The notes under the pieces were generated by a model. The model was given only the letters and a program-made list of their open reading frames with translations. It did no database searches and was not told the origin of the DNA. From the NCBI GenBank assembly GCA_015654985.1, contig JAATFW010000179.1, positions 1-47,625 of the forward strand: a DNA stretch of 47,625 nucleotides, given 5' to 3'. This document shows, in pieces, positions 25,383 through 35,540 of this stretch. The stretch's first letter is position 1. Each line of letters opens with the position of its first letter. The DNA is from Sphingobacteriales bacterium. GTDB lineage: Bacteria > Bacteroidota > Bacteroidia > Sphingobacteriales > Sphingobacteriaceae. Position numbers and translations under genes: made by a program.

Positions 25383-27392
25383 ATGAAAAATAACCAGGAG
25401 CAGTTGTCTACCTTGCTGCAATCCATTGAAGGGATCGTGTGGGAAGCGGATACGGTTATGGGCCAATTTACCTTTATCAGCGATCAGGTACAGCCCATTT
25501 TAGGTTTTTCGCCGGAAGAATGGCTAAGTCGGCCGGGGTTCTGGGAGACCCGGATTCATCCGGATGACCGTTTAACAGTTGCCGGTTACCGGCAACTGTT
25601 AAACGGGGGCATGAAGAGGATCTCACTCGAATACCGGATGATCCGGGCCGATGGAGATATCATATGGATTAAGGATAATGTTTCTGTTGTTTATAAGGGC
25701 GACGAACCAGTCCTCTTGCGCGGGATTATGCTGGACAACACCATCACAGAAAGATTGAGAGTGCTGGAACACCTGGAGCGCGATATGCTGCAATTAAATT
25801 CAGATCTTGTGCCCCTTCAGGAGGTGTTGTCCAACTATCTGAGGGGGTTGGAAAGTTTATTCCCTCAAATGCATTGTTCTATTCACCGGATAAAAAACGA
25901 ACGTCTGGCCGATGGTGTATCGCCTTCGCTGCCTCCAGCCTATATAGCCGCCATGGCGGGTCTGCAGATCGGCGAGAACGAGGGTTCTTGCGGCACGTCG
26001 GCCGCTTTAAAGCAGCAGATCATCGTTGGCGATATTGCGACCGATCCGAGATGGGAAAAGTATCGTCCCTTAGCTCTTGGGCATCATTTACATGCCTGCT
26101 GGTCTAACCCGGTAATCGATGCCGATGGTGAGGTGATTGCTACCCTGGCTATGTACTATCAGGAACCCAAATTACCATGCGAAGAGGAATTGAAAGTGAT
26201 GGAGAGGGCTACCGCCCTGCTGCGGATCATCCTGGAAAACCGGCAGAAAGCAGAGATTATCAGCGAGGCCAACCTTCTGATGCTGCAAAGCCAGGAGCTG
26301 GCACACTTCGGCAACTGGCGCTGGGATATACAGCATGATATTGTCAATTGGTCGCCGGCTCTGTTTACGATCTATGGCCTTGATCCCCGGAGTTTCAAGG
26401 CGACTTTCGCAGGCTACCAGGAGTTGCTGCATCCTGAAGACCGGTCCCGGGTATATCAGCTTATCGAAAATGTCATGAAGACGAAGCAGGATGCGGAATT
26501 TGAGGAAAGGATCATTCGTCCGGGAGGGGAGGTACGGTATCTGCGGTCTTGGGCAAAGCTGAAATCAGACCAGAATGGGATACCGTTGGAAATGATCGGC
26601 GCCTGCCTTGACATCACCGAAAGGGTCGGCCATATAGCAGTTATTGAGCAGAGGACCCGGCAGTTGCTGGAGATCAGCGAGCAGAATACCAGAATGATGA
26701 AAACCCTGCATGCACTGGAACGAAGCCAGGCCGATAACACCCGGATTTTGAAAGTAGTGGCGCATGACCTGCGCAATCCTATTGGCGCTATCAAAATGAC
26801 CGCTTCTGCACTGCTGGCCAAACCAGGCCGCACGGATAAGGAACAAGAAATGCTGCAGATCATCCAGCGTTCAGCGGCCAATTCCCTGGAACTGGTCGGT
26901 GACCTGCTGCAGATGCAGGGCCGGCCGGAAGAACTGAAAAAGGAACCAGTAGAACTGGGTGCGATGTTGTATCATTGTACAAATCTGTTGCGTCATCAGG
27001 CGGAAGCCAAAGGTCAGCGAATCGGTTTACAGGCGGCTCCGGTCATTATTGCTGCCAGCCGGGAAAAACTATGGCGGGTAATTAGTAACCTGACTGCTAA
27101 TGCCATCAAGTTCAGTCCGGCCGGTACGGCTATTCACATCAGGCTGGAAACTAAACCGCAGGGTATCGTCATTGCGGTGGCGGACCAGGGCATCGGTATT
27201 CCTCCGGAAATGAAGGATAAGCTATTCGATATGTTCACAGAAGCTAAAAGAACCGGGACGGCGGGTGAGCCCTCATTTGGCCTGGGTCTGGCTATCTGCA
27301 AGCAGATCGTCGAGGCGCACGCAGGCCGGATATGGCTGGAAAGCCAGCCGGATAAAGGTACCACCTTCTTTGTGGAGCTGCCAATGCAATAA
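25383..27392 (+). CDS. PAS-GAF-PAS sensor histidine kinase, orphan
   Basis: A 669-residue cytoplasmic kinase without membrane spans. Order: PAS with PAC (about 8-128), GAF (about 145-290, with GENEGSCGTSAALKQQIIVG typical of the free-standing GAF group), a second PAS (about 305-420), HisKA with phospho-acceptor H461 (VVAHDLRNPIGAIK), and HATPase_c with N box (NLTANAIKFSP), G1 (VADQGIGIP), F box (FDMF) and G2 (GLGLAICKQIV). No receiver domain is fused and no response regulator gene lies in the window. The coding sequence samples at about 45-50% GC against roughly 40% in neighbours and contains a perfect inverted repeat, both hints of a distinct history. Confidence 0.92.
   Translation: MKNNQEQLSTLLQSIEGIVWEADTVMGQFTFISDQVQPILGFSPEEWLSRPGFWETRIHPDDRLTVAGYRQLLNGGMKRISLEYRMIRADGDIIWIKDNVSVVYKGDEPVLLRGIMLDNTITERLRVLEHLERDMLQLNSDLVPLQEVLSNYLRGLESLFPQMHCSIHRIKNERLADGVSPSLPPAYIAAMAGLQIGENEGSCGTSAALKQQIIVGDIATDPRWEKYRPLALGHHLHACWSNPVIDADGEVIATLAMYYQEPKLPCEEELKVMERATALLRIILENRQKAEIISEANLLMLQSQELAHFGNWRWDIQHDIVNWSPALFTIYGLDPRSFKATFAGYQELLHPEDRSRVYQLIENVMKTKQDAEFEERIIRPGGEVRYLRSWAKLKSDQNGIPLEMIGACLDITERVGHIAVIEQRTRQLLEISEQNTRMMKTLHALERSQADNTRILKVVAHDLRNPIGAIKMTASALLAKPGRTDKEQEMLQIIQRSAANSLELVGDLLQMQGRPEELKKEPVELGAMLYHCTNLLRHQAEAKGQRIGLQAAPVIIAASREKLWRVISNLTANAIKFSPAGTAIHIRLETKPQGIVIAVADQGIGIPPEMKDKLFDMFTEAKRTGTAGEPSFGLGLAICKQIVEAHAGRIWLESQPDKGTTFFVELPMQ
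25568..25606. repeat. Perfect 18-bp inverted repeat inside the kinase gene
   Basis: CCGTTTAACAGTTGCCGG (25568-25585), loop TTA, then its exact reverse complement (25589-25606). It encodes part of the first PAS domain without disrupting the frame. Confidence 0.9.
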
Positions 27393-27782
27393 TACTGATT
27401 TGCCGGAAAGTTTATTGGATATGGGTTTTAATATGATTTTTTTGACGCTTTAGTATAAATATCATAACTGGCATAGGAGTAAACCTGGCGATCTGCTACA
27501 TTGCCTCGTCTTCGTGTGCTAAAGAATTGCAGGGACCCATGATCCATGGGCGGCATATTGTACGTAAAGTTCACCCTGTAAATTATCGTTCAGTTACTCA
27601 ATAAACTTTAGCCGGCCTATAGCCGAAATTATCGTTTTCAAATACTTTTTTCAGAGATAAAAATTAGATTTTAGCGGCCGTTTTTAATATTAATTATCTG
27701 ATTATAACCTGGTTAATCTTATTGTTGTCTGGATTTTTATAGGTAACCATCACCCATCATGAGAAGCATAAAAGTAATTATA
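27393..27782. other. Intergenic region, no gene seen
   Basis: About 390 nt between the kinase gene and the uptake locus, AT-rich. A small palindrome (CCCATG ATC CATGGG, near 27537-27551) is the only structure noted. No regulator gene is present. Confidence 0.4.
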
Positions 27783-27790
27783 TAGTTTTG
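27783..27790 (+). promoter_or_regulatory. -7 box of the Sus-type locus
   Basis: TAGTTTTG, a full TAnnTTTG match, 27 nt before the ATG of the TIG/propeller lipoprotein. No TTG is found at 17-23 nt upstream, so an activator may be needed. Confidence 0.35.
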
Positions 27791-27817
27791 ACTCACTAAC
27801 ATTATAAATTATAATAT

Positions 27818-29194
27818 ATGAGAGATTTTACTAACTATTTAATTCTTTTACTTATCTGTCATCTGACCTTGGGAGGATGCAAGAAGGATGAAGCAAAGAA
27901 TAGCGGCCCAGATCCGGGCCAGCCGATTATGTTCAGCGATTTCTCCCCCAAAAAGGGAACCGTCCGTACAAGGTTCTATATCTATGGAACCAATCTGGGT
28001 ACCGACATTTCAAGAGTAAAGGTGTCTATAGGCGGCCGGATGCTAAATGTCATTGGGGTTTCCGACGACAAGGTCTATTGCATTGTCCCGAAGCGGACCA
28101 ACACTGGCGAGGTAAAAATAGTGATCGATGGCGACGACGGGGAGCCTCTTGCCGAGCATATTTTTAGCGAGGAGTTTACTTATGAGCCAAAGGTCTCGGT
28201 TGGGACTCTTGTAGGAAAGGTGGACCAGTACGGGAACTCTGCAGTTGTTAACGGAACCTTTGAAGAAGCGGGCTTTAACAATCCTACCTGGGCCCTTTTT
28301 GAGCCAAATACTAATTCGCTTTTTGTAGTAGAGCGTAATCAGCTTGTTCGAAAGGTCGACATAAATGAAAGGCAGGTGTCTACTCTTATTACCAACGGGC
28401 AAGCTTCTTTCAGAAACCTGCAAACGGCAACATTGAGCTTTGATAACGACACATTGTTTATTGTTGACGACCATGGACAGAATAATAAAAATTTTGTAGC
28501 GATAGCGTACACTCTGCGTTCTGAAAACTTCAGAAGAGTGCATCCTTACCTGTACGACCGTACCAGCTACGCCTGCGCGCATCACCCGGTAGATCACGTT
28601 ATGTTTTTTAACACCTGGTGGGGCGGAGGATTAATGAAAGCGTTCTATGATCCTGTACTTGGAGGTTTAAATTCCAAAGAGCTTTTCAGAGTAGGAGGAA
28701 ATAGTGATATGAAGACAACGATTTTCTTCCATCCATCGGGTAACTATGCTTATTTTCTGGAAGGTGGATGTGTGTATAAGAGCAGGTACAACTGGACGAC
28801 CAGGGAACTGGAGATGCCCATCGTTTTTGCAGGACGACAGGGTGTTACGGGTGATATAGATGCTATCGGCACCTCTGCCAGATTTTCTTTCCTCTATCAG
28901 GGTGTTTTTGTGAAAAACCCGGATTATGCAGGAAAGGAGGACGAGTACGATTTTTACGTGTGTGATGTCGACAACCACAGTGTCCGTATCGTATCGCCAA
29001 CCGGAGAGGTATCGACCTTTGCGGGTAAAGGGAGCCCATCTTCCGATGGTAAGAAAGAAGGGTATATTGATGGGGATTTGAGAAAAGAGGCCCGTTTCAA
29101 CAGACCAAGCGGTATAGCGTACGATGCTGAACGGGAAATCTTCTACATCACAGAAATCAACAATAAAAGGATCCGCACCATCAGCGTTGAATAA
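27818..29194 (+). CDS. IPT/TIG-domain lipoprotein with NHL-type propeller
   Basis: A 458-residue surface lipoprotein. The lipobox is in LTLGGCKKDE (cysteine near residue 20). An IPT/TIG immunoglobulin-like domain spans about 37-120 (FSDFSPKKGTVRTRFYIYGT), and the rest forms a propeller with NHL-like blades (DVDNHSVRIVSPTGEVSTFA; FNRPSGIAYDAEREIFYITE). Such proteins often take the place of SusE/SusF in SusC/SusD loci and are likely to bind carbohydrate or protein at the cell surface. It is the first gene of the locus, 105 nt ahead of susC. Confidence 0.88.
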   Translation: MRDFTNYLILLLICHLTLGGCKKDEAKNSGPDPGQPIMFSDFSPKKGTVRTRFYIYGTNLGTDISRVKVSIGGRMLNVIGVSDDKVYCIVPKRTNTGEVKIVIDGDDGEPLAEHIFSEEFTYEPKVSVGTLVGKVDQYGNSAVVNGTFEEAGFNNPTWALFEPNTNSLFVVERNQLVRKVDINERQVSTLITNGQASFRNLQTATLSFDNDTLFIVDDHGQNNKNFVAIAYTLRSENFRRVHPYLYDRTSYACAHHPVDHVMFFNTWWGGGLMKAFYDPVLGGLNSKELFRVGGNSDMKTTIFFHPSGNYAYFLEGGCVYKSRYNWTTRELEMPIVFAGRQGVTGDIDAIGTSARFSFLYQGVFVKNPDYAGKEDEYDFYVCDVDNHSVRIVSPTGEVSTFAGKGSPSSDGKKEGYIDGDLRKEARFNRPSGIAYDAEREIFYITEINNKRIRTISVE

Positions 29195-29299
29195 GTTATA
29201 AGCGCCATTAACCAGGTTTTTCAGAAAAGGTTACCCGCTTCGTTCACATGGTAGAAATCTCCATGGAATTGTCAGGGCAGGTGATACAAATAAGAACAT

Positions 29300-32200
29300 A
29301 TGAAGAAATACATAATTATCCTTTTATGGATATGGGGATGTTTTGGCCAGGCATTTGGACAAAACGACAGAATACCTGTGACAGTGAAAGGCAGAGTAGT
29401 TGATAAAAATAATGAAGCTCTGCCCGGAGTTTCTGTAACAGTCAAGGACCAGCCGGGCCTGGGAGTACCAACCGATGCCAATGGAAAGTATACGATTAAA
29501 ACCGAGAAGTACCGGTGGCTGGTCTTTTCCTTTATAGGGTTTGAAACCCGGGAAGTATTGATCAAAGATGAGCTGGAGATAAACGTTGTCATGAAGGAAG
29601 CGGAGTCAAATGCACTCGATGAGATCGTTGTCACTGCCACAGGCCCTCAGAAAAAGGTGACAGTAACCGGTGCCGTTACTACGGTAGATCTCAGTACCTT
29701 GAAAACGCCGGGTTCAAGTATCACCAATGCATTAGCCGGAAATGTAGCAGGGGTTTTAACAATGCAGCGCTCGGGACAGCCGGGCAATAACTCATCCGAG
29801 TTTTGGGTTCGCGGTATTTCTACCTTTGGCGCAGGCACCGGCGCTCTTGTTTTGGTAGATGGCTTTGAGCGTAGCCTGAATGAAATAAATATTGAGGATA
29901 TCGAATCTTTCTCGGTACTTAAAGATGCTTCTGCAACAGCTATATATGGCTCGCGCGGGGCAAACGGTGTGGTGTTGGTCTCAACCAAACGTGGAAAAGC
30001 TGGCAAAGTAGCAATTAGCGGAAAAGCAGAGGGTTCTTATAATACAAGGACATTCACACCTGAGTTTGTAGAGGGGTATACATATGCCCAGCTTATGAAT
30101 GAAGCACGCAGCACCCGTAATCAGACTTCGTTTTATACAGATGACGATCTGATGCTTATACGCGACGGTCTGGATCCTGACCTTTTTCCCAATATCAACT
30201 GGATGAAAATGTTCCTCAAAGATGGCGCCTATACCAGGAGAGGTTCATTGAACTTTGACGGTGGCGGAGCTACAGCCCGATATTTTGTGTCGGGTAGTTA
30301 TATTGACGAGGGCGGTATGTATGCTGTCGATGAAACGATAAAAGATTATAATACCAATGCGAATTATAAACGCTGGAATTACCGTTCAAACGTGGATATG
30401 AACCTCACCAAAACTACCTTAGTGAAGGTTGGAATAGCAGGATCGCTGGCTAAGCAGAATCTCCCGGGGGGTACTTACAATGAAATATGGGCCTCGTTAA
30501 TGGGACAAAATCCCATTGCCATTCCAATCCGTTATTCCAACGGGTATGTAGCTTCGAGAGGAGGAGCAGAACGAAATAATCCATGGACCCTGATCACTCA
30601 GCAAGGGTATATCGAAAACTGGGAGAATAAGATCCAGACCAATGTAACCCTGGAACAGGACCTGAACTTTGTAACCAAAGGCCTGCGTTTTATCGGAAGA
30701 TATGGTTACGATACGAATAACAAAAACTATATCAGAAGAATGAAATGGCCGGAAGGATGGGAAGCGGAACGGTTAAGGGATTCTGAAGGGAATCTGATAT
30801 TTCAGCGTCGTATAAGCGAGCAGTTGCTGTACCAGGTTTCTGATGCAAGTGGCGAGCGGTTAGAATTTTTGCAGGGTGAACTGCATTACACTAAAAATAT
30901 TGGCGATCATAATATGGGAGGTATGCTGCAGTATACGCAGGAGAAAAAAGTGAATACCTCCAACTACGGCGGAGACTTGATCCAGGGTATCGACCGGCGT
31001 AACCAACGACTCGCCGGGCAATTTACATACGGGTATAAGTACCGCTATTTCATAGATTTCAACTTTGGCTACAACGGGTCGGAAAACTTTGCCAGGGGTC
31101 ACCAGTTCGATCTTTTTCCAGCCATTTCCGGAGCCTGGAACATCGGAGAGGAACCTTTTATAAAGGAAAATATAAGCTGGATGAATATGTTCAAGGTGCG
31201 CTACTCTTATGGCAGGGTAGGCAACGACTATATCGGGACTGACAGTAATCCAATTCGTTTTCCGTACCTCGCTTCTTTTAAACATATAATCAAGCGAATG
31301 ATCCTGACAAGGGGTACAATTGGGGAGATATTGAAAGCAATTTTAGGTTTCCCGGCCTGACCTACGAAAATATCGCATCCAACACGGTGACCTGGGAGGT
31401 AGCAACCAAGCACAACCTTGGGCTGGATTTTTCGTTATTCCACGACAAAATAGGGGGAGCTCTGGACTATTTTCACGAACAACGGAATGGGATTTATATG
31501 ACAAGAAATTTCGTGCCGGCAAGTGTGGGACTGCAAGCAGCCAATCCCCGGGCCAATGTAGGGGCTGCCTTGTCCAAAGGGTTTGACGGACAGATAAAGA
31601 TCTCCCAAAAAATAGGCGAAGCGAATTTTACCCTGCGTGGTACGATGACCTATAGCAAGAATGAGATTCTGGAATATGACGAACAATATAGCAATTACCC
31701 GTACACTACCCAAGCCGGATTCCGTGTCAACCAGAACAGGGGCCTGGTTGCGCTTGGACTCTTTAAAGACTATGACGATGTAAGAGATAGCCCGGTACAA
31801 ACGTTCGGAACGGTTATGCCAGGCGATATCAAATACAAGGACATCAATGGTGATGGAAAAATAGACGGTAATGACATTGTTCCTGTTGGAGCAACTCCTT
31901 ATCCGAATCTCGTCTACGGTTTTGCTTTTGTGAGCCAATGGAAGAACCTTGACTTTAACGTCTTTTTTCAGGGGGTAGGCAAGTCGTCATTTTTTGTCAA
32001 TGGCTATACGGTGTACCCCTTCAGTCAGGGAGACTGGGGTAATATCCTGACGGATGTTGTTGAATCAAACCGTTGGGTACTGGGCGGGAATGAAGATGTC
32101 AATGCAGCTTATCCAAGGTTAAGTTATGGCGGTAACTCAAACAACTACAGGCCTTCGTCATATTGGCTTAGAGAAAGCTCGTATCTGCGTCTTAAAACAG

Positions 32201-32394
32201 TCGAAGCAGGGTACACAATGCCGAAGCGCCTTGTCAATAGATTTCATGTAAATAACCTAAGGCTGTTTTTCATGGGCACTAATGTGCTCACCTTCTCCAA
32301 ATTCAAATTGTGGGATCCTGAAATGAACAGTTCCAATGGTCAGCAGTATCCGCTGGCAAAGACCTTTACCGTTGGTTTAACTGCAACCCTATAA
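29300..32394 (+). pseudogene. susC: SusC/RagA TonB-linked outer-membrane protein, split by a frameshift
   Basis: Read across both frames, this is a complete SusC of about 1031 residues. Features are a signal peptide (to GQAFGQ), a carboxypeptidase-D-like domain (VTVKGRVVDKNNEALPGVSV), a plug with the SusC signature (FWVRGISTFGAGTGALVLVD; SVLKDASATAIYGSRGANGV) and a barrel ending FTVGLTATL. The first frame (29300-31360) runs off family sequence after residues FPYLASFK. The second frame carries TYNQANDPDKGYNWGDIESN and continues normally to the end. One missing base near 31277-31282 (TTTTAAA) explains everything. It is either a sequencing error at a homopolymer or a true recent inactivation. 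SusD follows after 10 nt. Confidence 0.9.
31387..32394 (+). pseudogene. susC: 3' part of the split susC (barrel half)
   Basis: The downstream frame of the split receptor, open from about 31282. Its GTG at 31387 is an internal valine of the original protein and not a real start. The 335 residues cover the C-terminal barrel strands, including the DINGDGKIDGNDIVPVG segment typical of SusC proteins. Without the upstream half it cannot be exported. Confidence 0.85.
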
Positions 32395-32404
32395 ACTAAA
32401 AAGA

Positions 32405-34408
32405 ATGAAAGCAAAGCACATCATAATTATACTGTTGACAGGCACAGGGCTTTTTACTAATTCTTGTAAAGACTACCTGGATGTAGAACATTTCTTCGCC
32501 GACAGGCAAAGTGAAGAACGAATCTTTAACAGCAGAGACTACACAGAACAATGGCTGGCATATTGTTACAATCAGCTGTTAGATTACAACCTCGAAATCG
32601 GGCATAAGAACTTTACAGTTTCCAATTATGCAGATGACATGTTTTATAACGAAGGAGGAAATGGCGAGGATTACAGGAGGTTTAAATTTGGTGAATACGA
32701 TTATAACTGGTATAGACAGTCATGGTCACAATCCTACGCTGGTATCCGTCAGGCTTCGGTAATGATCAATGCCATGGCAGAAGGCGGTACTTTTACCGAA
32801 AATGAAGTGGCACAGTATAAGGCGGAGGCACGTTTTATCAGGGCTTACTTATATTGGTTGCTGCTAAGGAAATATGGGCCTGTTCCGATCATGCCTGAAA
32901 AGGGAGCGGATTATGATCAAAACTATGATAACTTGTCGTACCCGCGTAACACCTACGACGAAGTAGTTGATTTTATTTCCGCCGAAATGGTTTTAGCGGC
33001 TAAAGATCTGCCAACGAAACGGGATAATCGCAATATCGCACGCCCTACGCGTGGCGCCGCTTTAGCCGCGAGGGCAAAGGCTCTGTTATATGCAGCCAGT
33101 CCTTTAGCCAATGGTAATGCAGAGATGGCCGGTTTCACGGATGACGAAGGCAGGGTTCTTATTTCGCAACAATATAGCGAAGAAAAGTGGGCGAAAGCTG
33201 CTGCCGCTGCTAAAGATGTTATTGAATTGAATACCTACAAGCTTTATACCGCCGATCGGAAGATCAAAGGTACAGAAGATTACCCGGTGACTATAATACC
33301 TCCGCACCACCCGGAATACTCAGAGAAGAACTTTCCGGAAGGATGGGCCAATATAGATCCGTTCGAATCATATCGCGCATTGTTCAACGGCGACCTGTAT
33401 GCTGCCGAAAATCCGGAAATGATCTTTACCCGGGGCGAAAACCAAACAGATCAGGAACATGGTGTGATCGCCTTAACAAGGCATCAGATGCCACAAACCG
33501 CAGGAGGCTGGAATTGCCATGGCCTCACGTTAAAGCAATGTGATGCTTACGCCATGGACGATGGAAGTCTGTTTAACAGGGAGGAAATATTAGCAAAATA
33601 TGGCTCCAATATGTTCGTGCAGAGTAATGAAGTGGAACAGTTCAAGCCACTAAAGGCGAATGTATGGAAAGAATTTGCACACCGCGAACCGAGGTTTTAT
33701 GCATCAGTTGCTTTTAGCGGAGCATTATGGACCATGTCAAGTGCTACCAACGATCCTGGTAACAATACAAATAAGCAGATATTTTATTACCGGGGCAAGA
33801 CAGAAGGAAGGGTTAACGGCGATCGCTGGCTGCCGACAGGAATTGGCATGATGAAATATGTCAATCCGAAGGACAACGCTGCTAACGGAGGTAAAATCTA
33901 TCCGAAAGTAGAAATTGCCATTCGCTACGCAGACATTCTCCTAATGTACGCTGAAGCGCTCAATGAACTGTCCGGCTCTTATAATATATCATCCTGGGAC
34001 GGAGCGGCTACATATGTCATTTCCAGGGATATTAGCCAGATGAGTAAAGCCATTTCTCCTGTGCGCATTCGTGCCGGGGTGCCGGATTATGAAATGCAGG
34101 TATATACCGACCAAAATAGCTTGCGCCGCAGCATCAAGCATGAGAGACAGATAGAATTACTGGGCGAAAACCAGCGCTACTATGATTTAAGGCGGTGGAA
34201 AGATGCGCCGGTAGAAGAGGCCAGGCAGATTTACGGATATAATACATTGATCACTGAGGGGAATGCTGCGCTTTTCTACTCGCCGGTACGTGTTCCTCTC
34301 CTGCAAACGGCATTCTCTCAGAAGATGTATTTCTGGCCCATCGACTGGGATGAATTGCGTAAGAACAAACGTATGACACAGGCACCGGGCTGGCCGTCTT
34401 TTGATTAA
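32405..34408 (+). CDS. susD: SusD/RagB-family surface lipoprotein
   Basis: A 667-residue nutrient-binding lipoprotein that caps the SusC channel. It has a lipobox (GLFTNSCKDYLD, cysteine near residue 21), TPR-like helices (YNQLLDYNLE; EARFIRAYLYWLLLRKYGPV, the classic SusD motif), and a C-terminal part with RYADILLMYAEALNELSG and IKHERQIELLGENQRYYDLR. It follows susC by 10 nt. The length is in the normal range for the larger SusD proteins. The ligand cannot be read from the sequence, and no glycoside hydrolase, lyase or peptidase is next to it in the window. Confidence 0.95.
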   Translation: MKAKHIIIILLTGTGLFTNSCKDYLDVEHFFADRQSEERIFNSRDYTEQWLAYCYNQLLDYNLEIGHKNFTVSNYADDMFYNEGGNGEDYRRFKFGEYDYNWYRQSWSQSYAGIRQASVMINAMAEGGTFTENEVAQYKAEARFIRAYLYWLLLRKYGPVPIMPEKGADYDQNYDNLSYPRNTYDEVVDFISAEMVLAAKDLPTKRDNRNIARPTRGAALAARAKALLYAASPLANGNAEMAGFTDDEGRVLISQQYSEEKWAKAAAAAKDVIELNTYKLYTADRKIKGTEDYPVTIIPPHHPEYSEKNFPEGWANIDPFESYRALFNGDLYAAENPEMIFTRGENQTDQEHGVIALTRHQMPQTAGGWNCHGLTLKQCDAYAMDDGSLFNREEILAKYGSNMFVQSNEVEQFKPLKANVWKEFAHREPRFYASVAFSGALWTMSSATNDPGNNTNKQIFYYRGKTEGRVNGDRWLPTGIGMMKYVNPKDNAANGGKIYPKVEIAIRYADILLMYAEALNELSGSYNISSWDGAATYVISRDISQMSKAISPVRIRAGVPDYEMQVYTDQNSLRRSIKHERQIELLGENQRYYDLRRWKDAPVEEARQIYGYNTLITEGNAALFYSPVRVPLLQTAFSQKMYFWPIDWDELRKNKRMTQAPGWPSFD

Positions 34409-34428
34409 TTTAATAATTGATTTATATT

Positions 34429-35433
34429 ATGAAAAGTTTCTATAAATATATCATAGCACTGACGTTGATTATGCCTTTCGGAGCATGTAATGATGAGTGG
34501 AAGGAGGAATTATATACTAATATGGTATCGTTTAAAGCTCCTGTTGGAAGCGAAGGTGTAACAGAAATATATCTCCGTTACAAAAAGGATGGAGAAGTGG
34601 AGTATAATCTGCCCGTAATAGTCAGCGGATCACAGGAGAATGATAAGGATCTGCATGTACAAATTGAGGTCGACAACGATACGTTAAACATATTTAACCA
34701 GGGAAAGTACCAATATCGTACTGATTTATATTTCAAGCAATTGCCTGCTCAGTTTTTTGAACTGCCCTCCGCGCCCTGCTTTATCCCGAAAGGGTCGCAT
34801 ACGGCGAACCATAAGATTAAATTCAAGTTCTCAAACCTCAATCTCGTAGAACGCTGGGTGCTTCCGCTTACAATAAAGGACGACCATTCTTATGCGGTCA
34901 ACTATAGGAAAGGATGGAGAAAAGCACTGCTTTATGTGAAACCATTCAATAACTATTCCGGGAGCTATTCTGCGACATCGATGAATATTTATTTTGACGG
35001 CGAGAATAACTCGACGGCTATGGTTATGAGTACAAAGAATGCATGGGTAGTAGATGAAAATACCGTATTCTTTTATGCCGGTATGGTGGAAGAACGATCT
35101 GAAGAGCGTGGCGATTACAAAATCTTAATGCACTTTGGTGAGCCGGTTGAGGACGCCGACGGGACCAAAACCGGCACACTTACCGTAGAGGCAGAGAATC
35201 CTGCTATAAACTTCGAATTGCTGAACCAGCCTACTTATCAGATCAGGCAGGTTGTAGATCCCACCCTGCCTTACCTGGTTAGTGAATACTGTACGGTCAA
35301 TATCCAGTATAAATACAACGACATCACTTCTATTCCTGATATGCCTATTCGGTACAGAGCTAATGGGTCCATGACTATGGAGAGGAGGAGAAATATTACT
35401 GTTCCCGACGAGGACCAGGCAATACAGTGGTAA
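34429..35433 (+). CDS. SusE-position surface lipoprotein (DUF4973/DUF4361-like)
   Basis: A 334-residue lipoprotein with lipobox MPFGACNDEW (cysteine near residue 20). The N-terminal half is an immunoglobulin-like domain (VSFKAPVGSEGVTEIYLRYK, LPVIVSGSQENDKDLHVQIE). The second half is a lipocalin-like beta domain (YSGSYSATSMNIYFDGENNS). The order resembles DUF4973 followed by DUF4361, proteins found directly behind susD. I chose ATG 34429; a TTG 12 nt upstream is unlikely. It is the last gene of the locus, 20 nt after susD. Confidence 0.8.
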   Translation: MKSFYKYIIALTLIMPFGACNDEWKEELYTNMVSFKAPVGSEGVTEIYLRYKKDGEVEYNLPVIVSGSQENDKDLHVQIEVDNDTLNIFNQGKYQYRTDLYFKQLPAQFFELPSAPCFIPKGSHTANHKIKFKFSNLNLVERWVLPLTIKDDHSYAVNYRKGWRKALLYVKPFNNYSGSYSATSMNIYFDGENNSTAMVMSTKNAWVVDENTVFFYAGMVEERSEERGDYKILMHFGEPVEDADGTKTGTLTVEAENPAINFELLNQPTYQIRQVVDPTLPYLVSEYCTVNIQYKYNDITSIPDMPIRYRANGSMTMERRRNITVPDEDQAIQW

Positions 35434-35500
35434 CCGGAAAACAAATTGTAATAGGCATTATTTGACCTGATAGTCGGGATCATTAAAATTGCTTCAGATA

Positions 35501-35540
35501 CGCTCTTCGAAGATAATGCACCCTTCGAAGAGCGCATTAT
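35501..35540. repeat. Perfect 12-bp inverted repeat with an alternative pairing
   Basis: CGCTCTTCGAAG (35501-35512), a 10-nt loop, and its exact reverse complement (35523-35534). The loop sequence ATAATGC (35513-35519) can also pair with GCATTAT (35534-35540), so two mutually exclusive hairpins are possible. No T-run follows. It lies 68 nt after the last gene of the Sus-type locus and may act as a terminator or an mRNA-stabilising end. Confidence 0.6.

Noticed and set aside
28043-28597. Minus-strand open frame opposite the TIG/propeller gene
   Set aside because: Antisense shadow; the plus strand has a lipobox, TIG and propeller motifs.
31276-31290. Programmed -1 frameshifting in susC
   Set aside because: TTTTAAAC is not in the frame needed for a classic slippery heptamer and no strong downstream structure is seen; SusC proteins are not known to use it.
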